Shown here: piece by piece, positions 23,327 through 32,716 of the stretch
Layout: every line of letters begins with the position of its first letter
Position numbering within the stretch: the first letter of the stretch is position 1
Program-made: the position numbers and the translations under genes
Assembly: GCF_001514305.1 (NCBI RefSeq)
Contig: NZ_KQ949077.1
Coordinates: 407,516 to 451,297 of the forward strand
Length of the DNA: 43,782 nucleotides
Source: Streptomyces dysideae
Lineage (GTDB): Bacteria > Actinomycetota > Actinomycetes > Streptomycetales > Streptomycetaceae
Direction: 5' to 3'
Notes under the pieces: generated by a model
What the model saw: the letters and a program-made list of their open reading frames with translations, nothing else
The model's database searches: none
Told to the model about the DNA's origin: nothing

Positions 23327-26088
23327 CCGCCCACCCCCACAAGGTTGTTGTCGGTGTCTGTGTCTCTCCGCGCCCCGTCCAGCCCCAGCAGCAGCCGCAC
23401 CACCGGCAGCACGGCGTCCGCCCGCGCCACGTCCAGTTCGTCGGCGAAACCAGGTATGCCGGACCCACCGGCCCCCGCACTCTCCCGTTCCCCCTGCCCA
23501 CGCCGGACCAGCTCCCCCAAGGTCCGCCGCACCCCCGGTTCATACGCCGAGAAGGTGCGCCTCAGCAGCGGCAGCACGTCCGTGAAGGCGTCCGCCGGCA
23601 CCCCCGTCAGCCACGCGTCGACCAGCCCGAGCAGCCGCTCGTCATGCACGAGCAGCATCCCGCCCCCGGAACCGCCCCCGACAAAGCCCTCGATCCACGC
23701 GGCCGCGTCCCCCGGCGGCGTCCCCGGCGACAACACGAGCCCCATAAGCCGCGCGGCTTCGTCCTGCATCAACTCCCCGTCATCCAGCAGAAGCCGCACC
23801 GCCCGCCCTCGGATGACACCGGGCACGGTGTCCCGCACGGAGAGCACCCGAAGCACGGTGCGCCAGCGGGCGCGCAGAGGGCTGTGCGGTGGGGTGGGGG
23901 AGGTGCCCGTCACGGTGACGGCATCTGGCGCGGGAATGGCATCCGACGCGAGGACGGGATCCAGCGCAGGGACGGCATCCGCCGTGGAGGTGAGGCTCGG
24001 TTCAGGAGCGTCGCCCGGCGCAGGCGCACCACCCGGCACGGAGGCTGCGCCCGGCGCCAAGCCAGGCGCATCGCCCGCCAACCCCGCCACCCGGCGTTCC
24101 AGCTCGGCGACGTCGCCCGCCGACCCCGCCGCCCCGCGTTCCGCCCTGGAGACGTCACCCGCCGACCCCGCCGCCCCGCGTTCCGCCCTGGAGACGTCAC
24201 CCGCCGACCCCGCCACCCGACGCTCCGCCCCGGAGGCCTCACCGGACCGGTCCGCACCCCTCCGGCCCGCCCCCGAGACGTCCCCCAGCAACCCCACCGC
24301 CCCATGCACCGCATCCACATGCCGCCGCATCTCCTCGGCCGCCTCCGCGTCCAGTGCCGCACAGGCCGGCGGCAGGCCGACGAAGACGCGTTCGGCGAGG
24401 CCTTCGGCGACCTCGGCCAGCGCTGCCGTGTCCGTGCCCCGTACGTCGCCGTAGCGCAGGGAGCGGACGAGGGCGGGCAGAGCCTGGGCGAGTTGGCCGA
24501 CGTCGGCGTCGAGGGCGGCGCGGTCGGCGAGGATCTGCATCACCGTGGGCAGCGCGTCCGGCAGTTCGGCCAGCAGACAGCGCTCGGCGAGCGCGGTGAC
24601 GTCGGCGAGGCCCTGCGCGGCGACCGCGTCCGCCTCGGCCTTGGCGATCGCGGCGCCGAGCACGGTCGTCCCCCACACCCCGGCCTCGGCGACCCGCACG
24701 GACAGCTCCGGCTCCCACCGCAGCCGCCACGTCTCCCGGAACGTCCCCGTGCTCCCCCGCGAGGCGACCGGCTCACCCCACCCGACGACCAGCAACCGCA
24801 GCCGGTGCAGCAGCCTGCTCCGCCCGGCGTCGGTCTCCTTGCGCAGGTCGAGCTCCAACTCCCGCTCCAGCGCCTCGGGTTTGAGCCGCAGCCGCCGCTG
24901 GATCCGGTCGAGGTCCCGCTGCAACGGCACCGCCGGCGCCGTCGGCGGCACCTCCCCCAGCACGTCCCCGACGACCAGCCGGTCGTGCACCAGCGCCAAC
25001 GGCACGTCCGACCCCTCGCACATCACCGCCCGCACGGCATCGGTTGTCTCGGTCAGCCCCGGCAGCGGCCGCCCCCGCATAGCGGCGAGCGTCTCCGCCA
25101 GCCGCACCGCCTCGATGACGTGCGCCGAGGACACGAGCCGGTCCTCGTCCCGCAGCAGCCCCGCCACCTTGGTCAGCCACCGCTCGACCGGCCGGTCCGG
25201 CGCCCCGAACAGATGCCCGTACCACCCGGGCGAGTCGATCCCCGCCCCGTATCCACTGGCCCGCGCCAGCCTGCGATACGTCCACGGCACCCACGTCATG
25301 TCCGCCTTGACCCTGGGCAAGCCCTTCAGCAGCGCCCTGTCCCCGGCGACCGTGCTCTTCCGCCGCAGCGCGGGCACATGCCACGCCCCGCACACCACGG
25401 CCACCGCGTCCCCGACCTCCCGCTGAGCGGCCCGCACGTGGAGCCGCATATACGCCTCCCGCACGAGATCCCGGTCCTGTCCCCCGGTCCCGTACGTCTC
25501 CCGCAGCGCCCCCATGGCCTCCTCGAGCACGACGAACGGCGCGAACGGATCCCCCGCCCTCGCGCCCCGGTGCTCGACGACGTCCTCCCACCACCGCTCG
25601 GGATCGTCGTAACCGGCGGCCTCGGCGAGAACGCCGAGCGGATCGACACGAACATCGGCACCACGATCGTCCTCGCCCTCCCCCTCGGGCTCGCGCTCCT
25701 CCCCCTCTCCGGCCCCGTCCTCGTCCCTCCCCCACGCCAGCGTGTGCGTGGCCGGCAAGTCGATGAAGCGGGCCGGTACTCCATGGTCCAGCGCCCACCG
25801 GATGGCGACCCACTCCGGCGAGAACTCGGCCAGCGGCCAGAACGCAGAGCGGCCGGGCTCGTCCACGGCGTGGGCGAGCAGGGCGACAGGCGGCCGCATG
25901 TCCTCGTCCGCGGCCAGCGGGATCAGCTCATCGGCCTCGGGCGGCCCCTCGATCAGTACGACCCGCGGCCGGGCGGCGCCCAGCGCCGCCCGCACGGCCC
26001 GCGCCGACCCGGGCCCGTGATGCCGTACGCCGAGCAGCAGCGGCCCGGCACCGGGACCTCCGTTCCCGGCCTGCTCCACCTCGCTCAC
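23323..26088 (-). CDS. DUF5682 family protein (YehM-like)
   Basis: The 921-residue protein starts at a GTG with GGGGGAGGG upstream. The N-terminus is typical of DUF5682: LLGVRHHGPGSARAVRAALG, then VVLIEGPPEADELI, PPVALLAHAV and EWVAIRWALDHGVPARFIDL, a ChaN/TraB-like fold used to bind or cleave substrates. The centre carries AVVCGAWHVPAL and long helical blocks. Residues about 620-670 are a species-specific 14-residue repeat (SRAERGAAGSAGDV) absent from normal domain cores. The C-terminus is a helical domain. It lies 61 bases after the MoxR gene and overlaps the 52-aa ORF. Biochemical function is unknown. Confidence 0.9.
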   Translation of the reverse strand: MSEVEQAGNGGPGAGPLLLGVRHHGPGSARAVRAALGAARPRVVLIEGPPEADELIPLAADEDMRPPVALLAHAVDEPGRSAFWPLAEFSPEWVAIRWALDHGVPARFIDLPATHTLAWGRDEDGAGEGEEREPEGEGEDDRGADVRVDPLGVLAEAAGYDDPERWWEDVVEHRGARAGDPFAPFVVLEEAMGALRETYGTGGQDRDLVREAYMRLHVRAAQREVGDAVAVVCGAWHVPALRRKSTVAGDRALLKGLPRVKADMTWVPWTYRRLARASGYGAGIDSPGWYGHLFGAPDRPVERWLTKVAGLLRDEDRLVSSAHVIEAVRLAETLAAMRGRPLPGLTETTDAVRAVMCEGSDVPLALVHDRLVVGDVLGEVPPTAPAVPLQRDLDRIQRRLRLKPEALERELELDLRKETDAGRSRLLHRLRLLVVGWGEPVASRGSTGTFRETWRLRWEPELSVRVAEAGVWGTTVLGAAIAKAEADAVAAQGLADVTALAERCLLAELPDALPTVMQILADRAALDADVGQLAQALPALVRSLRYGDVRGTDTAALAEVAEGLAERVFVGLPPACAALDAEAAEEMRRHVDAVHGAVGLLGDVSGAGRRGADRSGEASGAERRVAGSAGDVSRAERGAAGSAGDVSRAERGAAGSAGDVAELERRVAGLAGDAPGLAPGAASVPGGAPAPGDAPEPSLTSTADAVPALDPVLASDAIPAPDAVTVTGTSPTPPHSPLRARWRTVLRVLSVRDTVPGVIRGRAVRLLLDDGELMQDEAARLMGLVLSPGTPPGDAAAWIEGFVGGGSGGGMLLVHDERLLGLVDAWLTGVPADAFTDVLPLLRRTFSAYEPGVRRTLGELVRRGQGERESAGAGGSGIPGFADELDVARADAVLPVVRLLLGLDGARRDTDTDNNLVGVGG
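24067..24234. repeat. 42-bp tandem repeat inside the DUF5682 gene
   Basis: Four head-to-tail 42-base units (starting about 24067, 24109, 24151, 24193) encode 14 residues each. The second and third units differ at only one position. The array lies in a low-complexity linker of the protein and probably varies in length between strains. Confidence 0.8.
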
Positions 26089-26149
26089 GCCCTCCCCCTC
26101 ACCTTCGCGATGCCCGTCACACCCTCACGGTCCCGCTCGACGACACCCC

Positions 26150-27280
26150 TCACGCGCTCACCTCCCGGCAGGCCCGGTAGAAGTCCTTCCAGCCGTCCCG
26201 CTCGCGCACGACCGCCTCCAGGTACTCCTGCCAGATGACCCGGTCCGCCGCCGGATCGCGGACGACGGCGCCGAGGATGCCCGCGGCAACGTCCCCGGAC
26301 CGCAGCACGCCGTCGCCGAAGTGGGCGGCCAGGGCGAGACCGTTGGTGACGACGGAGATCGCCTCCGCCGTCGACAGCGTGCCGCTCGGCGACTTCAGCT
26401 TCGTCCGGCCGTCGGACGTGACCCCGTCACGCAGCTCACGGAAGACGGTCACGACGCGGCGGATCTCGTCGATGCCGTCGGGCGCGGCCGGCAGGTCGAG
26501 GGAGCGGCCGAGCTGGTCGACGCGCCGCGAGACGATGTCGACCTCGGCCTGGATGCTCTCCGGCAGCGGCAGCACGACCGTGTTGAACCGGCGGCGCAGG
26601 GCGCTGGAGAGGTCGTTGACCCCGCGGTCGCGGTCGTTGGCGGTGGCGATGAGGTTGAAGCCGCGGACCGCCTGCACCTCCTGCCCCAGCTCCGGTATCG
26701 GCAGCGTCTTCTCCGACAGGATCGTGATGAGCGTGTCCTGCACGTCAGCCGGGATACGGGTCAGCTCCTCGACGCGCGCCGTCATCCCCTCCGCCATGGC
26801 CCGCATGACCGGGCTGGGCACGAGCGCGTCGCGGCTCGGGCCGTTCGCGAGCAGCTGCGCGTAGTTCCAGCCGTACCGGATCGCCTCCTCCGGCGTGCCG
26901 GCCGTGCCCTGCACCAGCAGCGTCGAGTCGCCGCTGACGGCCGCGGCCAGATGCTCGGAGACCCAGGTCTTCGCGGTGCCGGGCACGCCGAGCAGGAGCA
27001 GGGCGCGGTCGGTGGCGAGTGTGGTGACGGCGACCTCGACGATGCGGCGCGGGCCCACGTACTTCGGGGTGATCACCGTGCCGTCCGGCAGGGTGCCGCC
27101 GAGCAGGTACATCGCGACGGCCCACGGCGACAGCTTCCAGCGGGCGGGGCGCGGACGGTCGTCCTGCGCGGCCAGCGCGGCGAGTTCACCGGCGAAGGCG
27201 TCCTCGGCATGCGGTCGCAACGCCTCGGCCGGCTCGGTCTCGCGCACGTCCACGGACGTCGGCTCCACAGACACAGTCAT
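26150..27280 (-). CDS. MoxR-type AAA+ ATPase (YehL-like)
   Basis: The 376-residue protein starts at ATG 27280 with GGAGGGG upstream; the frame is open to 27415 but the promoter region lies there. The ATPase core starts at about residue 60, with Walker A GVPGTAKTW (98-106), then EEAIRYGWNYAQLLANGPSR, a lid helix VRRVD..., sensor-1 FNLIATANDRDRG and the arginine-containing SSALRRRFN. MoxR ATPases drive VWA partners in remodelling or assembly of clients. First gene of a four-gene operon with DUF5682, a 52-aa protein and VWA. The promoter matches a DNA-damage motif. Confidence 0.93.
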   Translation of the reverse strand: MTVSVEPTSVDVRETEPAEALRPHAEDAFAGELAALAAQDDRPRPARWKLSPWAVAMYLLGGTLPDGTVITPKYVGPRRIVEVAVTTLATDRALLLLGVPGTAKTWVSEHLAAAVSGDSTLLVQGTAGTPEEAIRYGWNYAQLLANGPSRDALVPSPVMRAMAEGMTARVEELTRIPADVQDTLITILSEKTLPIPELGQEVQAVRGFNLIATANDRDRGVNDLSSALRRRFNTVVLPLPESIQAEVDIVSRRVDQLGRSLDLPAAPDGIDEIRRVVTVFRELRDGVTSDGRTKLKSPSGTLSTAEAISVVTNGLALAAHFGDGVLRSGDVAAGILGAVVRDPAADRVIWQEYLEAVVRERDGWKDFYRACREVSA

Positions 27281-27323
27281 GGCAAAGTCCCCCTCCAGCT
27301 CAGCCGGTTCGGATCTGGTGTCC

Positions 27324-27347
27324 ACCGTGCACCACGCCACTGACAAT
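27324..27347 (-). promoter_or_regulatory. PafBC/RecA-NDp-like promoter for the MoxR operon
   Basis: Reading the minus strand, TTGTCAGTG is followed by eight bases (GCGTGGTG) and CACGGT. The consensus I know is tTGTCRgtg-N8-TAnnnT, so the -35-like half is perfect and the -10 has one departure (C for T). The MoxR ATG lies 44 bases further on, giving room for its ribosome site. Confidence 0.6.
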
Positions 27348-27383
27348 GCGTTCCGACCTGCGAAAACGCTCTCGCACGGCCGA

Positions 27384-27406
27384 TTGTCAGTGGGGGGATC
27401 TACCTT
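27384..27406 (+). promoter_or_regulatory. PafBC/RecA-NDp-like promoter for the SWIM gene; leaderless start likely
   Basis: TTGTCAGTG (27384-27392), eight bases, then TACCTT (27401-27406) is a full match to tTGTCRgtg-N8-TAnnnT. The -10 ends 7 bases before the ATG at 27414, so the mRNA should start at or beside the A of the start codon; no ribosome site precedes that ATG. The motif and its minus-strand twin form an 11-base perfect inverted repeat (27337-27347 / 27383-27393). Confidence 0.7.
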
Positions 27407-27413
27407 CGATGAC

Positions 27414-28769
27414 ATGACTCAGCAGGGGGTGCGCTGGAGCGCGGACCAGGTGCTGGCACTGGCGCCTGACACCGCGTCACGCAAGGCGGGAAACAAACTC
27501 GGCGCGGCCGGGCCGTGGTCCGAGGCGGGCAGTTCTGACGAGGGGACGGTGTGGGGGCTGTGCAAGGGCAGCGGGAGCAAGCCGTATCAGACGGTCGTCG
27601 ACATCGCCGATGTGTCCGGTCCCGCGTACAAGTGCAGTTGTCCTAGCCGGAAGTTCCCGTGCAAGCACGCGCTCGGGCTGCTGCTGCTCTGGGCCGGCGG
27701 GGACGGTGCGGTGCCGCCGGGGCAGCCGCCGGGCTGGGCGGAGGAGTGGATAGCGGGGAGAAGGAAGCGGGCGGAGGAGAAGCGGACGGCCGGTGCGGCC
27801 GGTCCGGGGGCCGGTTCCGGTGATCCGGAGGCGGCGCGGCGCAGGTCGGAGCGGCGGGCCGAGCGGGTCACCGCGGGGGCGACGGAGTTGGAGCAGCGCC
27901 TGGCGGACCTGCTACGCGGCGGACTGGCCGGCGCGGAGCAGGCGGGCTACGGACTGTGGGAGGAGACGGCGGCCCGGATGGTCGACGCCCAGGCGCCCGG
28001 ACTGGCCGCGCGGGTACGGGAGTTGGGGGCGATCCCGGCGTCCGGGGCGGGCTGGCCGGTGCGGCTGCTGGAGGAGTGCGCCCTGCTCCATCTCCTCGAC
28101 CAGGGCTGGCTGCGCCGCGAGAGGTTGCCCGACGCCCTGGCTGACACGGTGCGCTCACGCATCGGCCTGCCCGCCTCGGCAGACGGCCCGCCCGTGCGGG
28201 ACCGCTGGCTGGTTCTCGCCCAGTACGACACGGCGGACACGAAGCTGACGACGCGCCGGATCTGGCTGTACGGCACCGAGTCGGACCGCACCGCGCTGCT
28301 CCTCTCCTATGGGGCCGCCGGCCGCGCCCCGGAGCTGACGCTGCCGGTCGGGCTGGTCCTGGATGCGGAGGTGTCCGCGTATCCGGGTGCGGGGCAGCTG
28401 CGGGCGTCCCTGGCCGAGCAGTTCGCCGCGCCGACGCCGTCGCCGATACGTCCACCGGGGGTGACGACGACCGAGGCGGCCGCCCGCTACGGCGACGCCC
28501 TGCGGCTCGACCCCTGGCTGGACTCGCTCCCGGTGACGCTGGACCACGTCGTACCAACCCCGGACGGCGACTCCTGGCAACTCGCCGACGCCGACACGGA
28601 CACGGCCCTGCCCCTCACCCCGGCCGCCCGCGCCCGCCCTGGCCTGTGGCGACTGGTCGCCCTCTCGGGCGGCGCGCCCGTCAGGGTCTTCGGCGAGTGC
28701 GGCCACCACGGCTTCACCCCGCTCACAGCCTGGCCGGCGGGAACAGGAGAGGCGGTACAGCTGTGCTGA
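27414..28769 (+). CDS. SWIM zinc-finger protein (YehQ-like)
   Basis: The 451-residue protein starts at ATG 27414. The SWIM motif CxCx(n)CxH is intact: CSCPSRKFPCKHALG with Cys74, Cys76, Cys83 and His85. SWIM modules bind DNA or proteins. An Arg/Ala/Gly-rich helical stretch follows (residues about 100-160), then a long unrecognised domain (DRWLVLAQYDTADTKLTTRR, WLYGTESDRTALLLSYGA, LTLPVGLVLDAEVSAYPGAG). It is divergent from the MoxR operon and followed by DUF5691. SWIM + MoxR + DUF5682 + VWA also travel together in E. coli (yehQ, yehL, yehM, yehP) as I remember. Confidence 0.88.
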   Translation: MTQQGVRWSADQVLALAPDTASRKAGNKLGAAGPWSEAGSSDEGTVWGLCKGSGSKPYQTVVDIADVSGPAYKCSCPSRKFPCKHALGLLLLWAGGDGAVPPGQPPGWAEEWIAGRRKRAEEKRTAGAAGPGAGSGDPEAARRRSERRAERVTAGATELEQRLADLLRGGLAGAEQAGYGLWEETAARMVDAQAPGLAARVRELGAIPASGAGWPVRLLEECALLHLLDQGWLRRERLPDALADTVRSRIGLPASADGPPVRDRWLVLAQYDTADTKLTTRRIWLYGTESDRTALLLSYGAAGRAPELTLPVGLVLDAEVSAYPGAGQLRASLAEQFAAPTPSPIRPPGVTTTEAAARYGDALRLDPWLDSLPVTLDHVVPTPDGDSWQLADADTDTALPLTPAARARPGLWRLVALSGGAPVRVFGECGHHGFTPLTAWPAGTGEAVQLC

Positions 28770-29055
28770 ACCACCTCCGAGGCCGGACCCGCCGCACGAC
28801 GCCCACCACGAGCGCCGCACGCCGGACTGGCCACGCGACCGACACCGCACACCCGACCGACCCAGCACACCACGCCGCGCGCTCCGCTCCCCCCGCACAC
28901 CGCCCAACTCCGCCCCAACCCCGTGCGCCCCGTCTCCCACCCCCGCGCCCCAACGCCGCCCCACCCCCACCCGATCCATGCATGTGTCACCCCTCACGGG
29001 ACCCGCACCGGGTGCCCCTCCAACCACTCCCGGCCGGCCGACGGAAAGGAACCTC

Positions 29056-30702
29056 ATGACCAGGACCTCCGCTCCCGCGGATCCGCATCCGCATGCACCG
29101 GCCGCCTGGGAGGAGCTCGTCACGGCGGCGCTGCTCGGTACGGAACGGCGTACCCCGCCGGGTGGCACGCCGGGACGGGAGGCGCCGGTGGCGTTGCTGG
29201 ACGCGGCGGCCGTGGAGACCGTACGGCGGCGGGCCGGGCTGCGGCCGGCGCGGGCGGCGCGGCGGCCGGACCCGGCGCCCGAGGACCCCCGCCCGGCGCT
29301 GCCCGCAGCGGCGGCCCGCAGACTCACGATGCTGCTGGCCGACCGCCCGGGCACAGGGGGCGGCGGCCGCAGGGGCACCGCGCCGGACCTGATGGAGTTG
29401 CTGCCCCAGTGGCTCGCGGCGGCGAACGACCGCGGTTTCGCGGCACCCCCGGAGACACTGCCCGCCCTGTTGGACGCGGCCCGGGGCCGGACGGATCTAC
29501 GGCCGGCGGCGCTGGCGTTCGCGGGACCGCGGGCCGTGTGGCTGGCGCGGCTGAACCCGGACTGGCGGTTCGCCCTGCGGGCGACCCCGGGCGGGGGCAC
29601 GGCGCTGCCGCATCTCGAGGACGCCGACCGGGTGCGGCAGCTGTGGCAGGAGGGCCTGTTCGCCGAGCGGGTGGCGCTGCTCGCGGCGATACGCGCGCGT
29701 GAGCCCGCCGCCGCGCGCGAGCTGCTCGGCACGACCTGGGCGACGGAGCGGGCCGAGGACCGGCTGATGTTCCTCGACTCGCTGCGTACGGGGCTGGGCC
29801 CGCGGGACGAGCCGTTCCTGGAGCAGGCGCTGGCCGACCGGAGCCGCAACGTACGGGCGACGGCGGCGGAGTTGCTGTCGGCGCTGCCCGAGTCGGCGCT
29901 CGCGGCGCGGATGGCGGTGCGGGCCGGGGCGTGCGTGGCCGTCGACCACACGCGGGACACGCCCACGATCAGCGTCGAAGCGCCGCACGAGTGCGACGCG
30001 AGCATGGAGCGCGACGGTGTCGTCCCGAAGGCTCCGGCCGGACGGGGTGAACGGTCGTGGTGGTTCGGCCAGTTGGTGGAGGCGGCGCCGCTCGGGACGT
30101 GGTCGGGGCGGCTCGGGGGGCGTACGCCCGAGGAGATCGTGGCGTTGCCGGTGGCGGACGACTGGCAGTCCGAGCTGCACGCGGCATGGTGCCGGGCGGC
30201 GGTACGGCAGCGCGACGCGGAGTGGGCGCGGGCCCTGCTGGGGTCGCCGTCGGCGCCCGAGGCCGGCGGGCCGGGGGCGGTGTCGTTGGCCGAGCGGGCC
30301 AAGCTGCTGGGCCGACTGGGCGCCGCCGACCGGGCCGATTGGGTCGCCGGGTTCATCGCGACGCACGGCCTGTCGGAGGCGTTTCAGCTGCTCGGGGTGT
30401 GCGCCGTGCCGTGGGCCGGGCCGCTCGGGCGGGCGGTGGTGGACGCACTCAACATCGCGCGGGACGCGGGGAGTTATCCATGGAGTTTCAGCGGAGTGAT
30501 GGGGCTGGCCGAGCGCTGCCTGGCCCCCTCGGAGGCGAGCCGCCTGGACGGCCTGCTGGCGGTACCGGACGAACCGGAGGACGCGTCGCCGGGAGCGGGC
30601 GGCTACTGGGCGGAGGCCTTCCAGCGCCTGGTCACGACGTTGCGCTTCCGGGCGACGATGACGGACGAGCTGGGGATGGCGGAAGGGCTGGGGATGGCGT
30701 AG
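29056..30702 (+). CDS. DUF5691 family protein
   Basis: The 548-residue protein starts at ATG 29056 after GAAAGGA. The frame is open a little upstream to 28978 but without a ribosome site. It begins AAWEELVTAALLGTERRTPP, the DUF5691 hallmark, and contains HEAT-like helical repeats (LLPQWLAAANDRGFAAPPE, FLEQALADRSRNVRATAAEL, LLSALPESALAARM) and a C-terminal block PWSFSGVMGLAERCL. It is separated from the SWIM gene by 286 bases of C-rich sequence with no ORF of quality, so an own promoter or a long linker is possible. DUF5691 is typically next to SWIM genes; activity unknown. Confidence 0.88.
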   Translation: MTRTSAPADPHPHAPAAWEELVTAALLGTERRTPPGGTPGREAPVALLDAAAVETVRRRAGLRPARAARRPDPAPEDPRPALPAAAARRLTMLLADRPGTGGGGRRGTAPDLMELLPQWLAAANDRGFAAPPETLPALLDAARGRTDLRPAALAFAGPRAVWLARLNPDWRFALRATPGGGTALPHLEDADRVRQLWQEGLFAERVALLAAIRAREPAAARELLGTTWATERAEDRLMFLDSLRTGLGPRDEPFLEQALADRSRNVRATAAELLSALPESALAARMAVRAGACVAVDHTRDTPTISVEAPHECDASMERDGVVPKAPAGRGERSWWFGQLVEAAPLGTWSGRLGGRTPEEIVALPVADDWQSELHAAWCRAAVRQRDAEWARALLGSPSAPEAGGPGAVSLAERAKLLGRLGAADRADWVAGFIATHGLSEAFQLLGVCAVPWAGPLGRAVVDALNIARDAGSYPWSFSGVMGLAERCLAPSEASRLDGLLAVPDEPEDASPGAGGYWAEAFQRLVTTLRFRATMTDELGMAEGLGMA

Positions 30703-30800
30703 GGCTGTCCCGCGCCGCGGAGGCGGGCCAGGCACCCAACCGCCACGCCCCCGGCCCCCGTCGCACCCGCGGGCGCCACGACGACGCGGCCGCCGAAGGC

Positions 30801-31217
<417 letters not shown>

Positions 31218-31846
31218 CACTGCCTCCATGAAGCGACTACATCCATCCGTACCGACAAGTACCGCACACATCACGCACGCCGTACACCTCGCACATGTCA
31301 CGCGTACCGCACATTCCGCCGCCCACCACACCAGATACGCCACCACGGCACGGACGCCCCGCGCCACATCGCCCGGGGAAGTGAACGAACGTTATCGCCA
31401 GCATCCCGCAACCGGCAGTTTCGCGGTGCGTACCGAGGGGGAAATCACACGATGGGACACGTTCACCGCGCACCGTTCCACGACTTGGCGGCGCGCGGGC
31501 CGCGGACATCCGCGGCCCGCGCGCCGCAGCGGGACCAAGCGCAACGGGAGCCGCAACGAGGTCGCCGCACCACCGCGCCGCGGGCCGCGCGCCGTGGCGG
31601 TGCGGCACATCGGCGGTGGCACGAAGAGCACGCAGGGCAGGTACGGCACGACAGCGGGGAGCCTCGTCGCCACACCGGCAGGGGACCTCGTCACGTCATC
31701 GGCGCAGCACGCTCCACTCGCGCCACGGGCCACGCTCACCCGGCGCGCTACACTCATGCCCCGCCGGGCACCGCCTCCGCCACGGCTTCCCACGAGGGCA
31801 CACGGGGGACAGAGCTGTCCTCCTGCGTGCCGACAGGAGGTCGGCC
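31218..31846. other. 629-base spacer between icmB and the lipase gene
   Basis: The spacer lies between divergent genes. The first part (to about 31440) has repeated CGTACCGCACA-like words. A frame from ATG 31452 (after GAGGGGGA) to a TGA overlapping the lipase ATG encodes 132 very basic residues. Its third-position GC is only about 70%, unlike true genes here, so I do not call it. AGGAGG at 31835-31840 is the lipase ribosome site. The minus-strand promoter region of icmB has TTGTCGGTA-N8-TGTAGT, a weak look-alike of the damage motif with two mismatches. Confidence 0.5.
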
Positions 31847-32716
31847 ATGAAGGTCACCGGGGCAGTACCGCCCTTTCTGCCACTCTGCCAGCGCCTGCTC
31901 CCGAGCAGACTCGCCGACCTCTCCGTAGCCCTTCTCAAGGCGACCGCCCTGGAGATCGCGATCCTCGCCGGACACCTTCTCCTCTATCCGTCCGGCATCA
32001 CACAGGAGCGCCGCACCGCACCGGCGCTCCCTTCACAGGACGACCCGGACACCGCCCAACTGCCCACGGAGACCAAACCCCCGGTCGTCCTGCTGCACGG
32101 CTTCATCGACAACCGCTCGGTCTTCGTCCTGCTGCGCCGAAGTCTCGCCCAGCACGGCAGGCAGCAGGTCGAGTCGCTCAACTACTCGCCGCTGACCTGC
32201 GACATCCGCAGCGCCGCCGAACTGCTCGGCCGGCACATAGAGGAGATCTGCGCCCGCACGGGCAGCAGGCAGGTCGATGTCGTCGGGCACAGCCTGGGCG
32301 GGCTGATCGCGCGTTACTACGTGCAGTGTCTCGGCGGCGACCTCAGGGTCCGTACGCTCGTCACGCTCGGCACACCGCACTCCGGCACCCGCGTGGTGCC
32401 GCTGGCCAACGCGCACCCGATCGTGCGTCAGATGCGCCCCGGCTCCGAAGTGCTCGAGGAGCTGACCCGGCCCGCGCCCGGCTGCCGTACGCATTTCGTC
32501 AGTTTCTGGAGCGACCTCGACCACCTGATGGACCCGCTGGAGACCGCCTGCGTCGACCACCCCGACCTGATGGTGCAGAACGTCCGGGTGAGCGGGATCG
32601 GACATCTCGCCCTGCCCGTGCACCCCGCCGTCGCCACCGGAATACGGCAGGCCCTCGACACCGACCGGACAGGAGCCGAAGCCGCCGCCCAGGCCGACGG
32701 CCTGACAGTGGCGTGA
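31847..32716 (+). CDS. Secreted or membrane-anchored alpha/beta-hydrolase lipase (LipA/EstA-like)
   Basis: The 289-residue protein starts at ATG 31847 behind AGGAGG. A hydrophobic helix at about 22-47 (VALLKATALEIAILAGHLLL) serves as signal/anchor. The hydrolase core has PPVVLLHGFIDNRSVF (oxyanion loop), the nucleophile elbow VDVVGHSLGGLIARYY, LGTPHSGT, an acid in FWSDLDHLMDP and a final His in GIGHLALPVHP. It looks like a typical triacylglycerol lipase/esterase of the Streptomyces lipase class. A convergent partner is absent; M23 follows on the same strand after 221 bases. Confidence 0.9.
   Translation: MKVTGAVPPFLPLCQRLLPSRLADLSVALLKATALEIAILAGHLLLYPSGITQERRTAPALPSQDDPDTAQLPTETKPPVVLLHGFIDNRSVFVLLRRSLAQHGRQQVESLNYSPLTCDIRSAAELLGRHIEEICARTGSRQVDVVGHSLGGLIARYYVQCLGGDLRVRTLVTLGTPHSGTRVVPLANAHPIVRQMRPGSEVLEELTRPAPGCRTHFVSFWSDLDHLMDPLETACVDHPDLMVQNVRVSGIGHLALPVHPAVATGIRQALDTDRTGAEAAAQADGLTVA

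Noticed and set aside
28770..29055. Small gene between the SWIM and DUF5691 genes
   Set aside because: The C-rich stretch has no frame with start, ribosome site and normal codon bias other than the DUF5691 start itself.
31235..31262. TTGTCGGTA-N8-TGTAGT before icmB as another DNA-damage promoter
   Set aside because: It departs from the consensus at two places, including the A of the -10. A mutase subunit is not an expected damage gene.
31452..31850. 132-codon frame after GAGGGGGA ending in an ATGA overlap with the lipase start
   Set aside because: Third-position GC is about 70%, the product is almost only Arg/Ala/His/Pro, and no domain is seen. The overlap alone is not enough.
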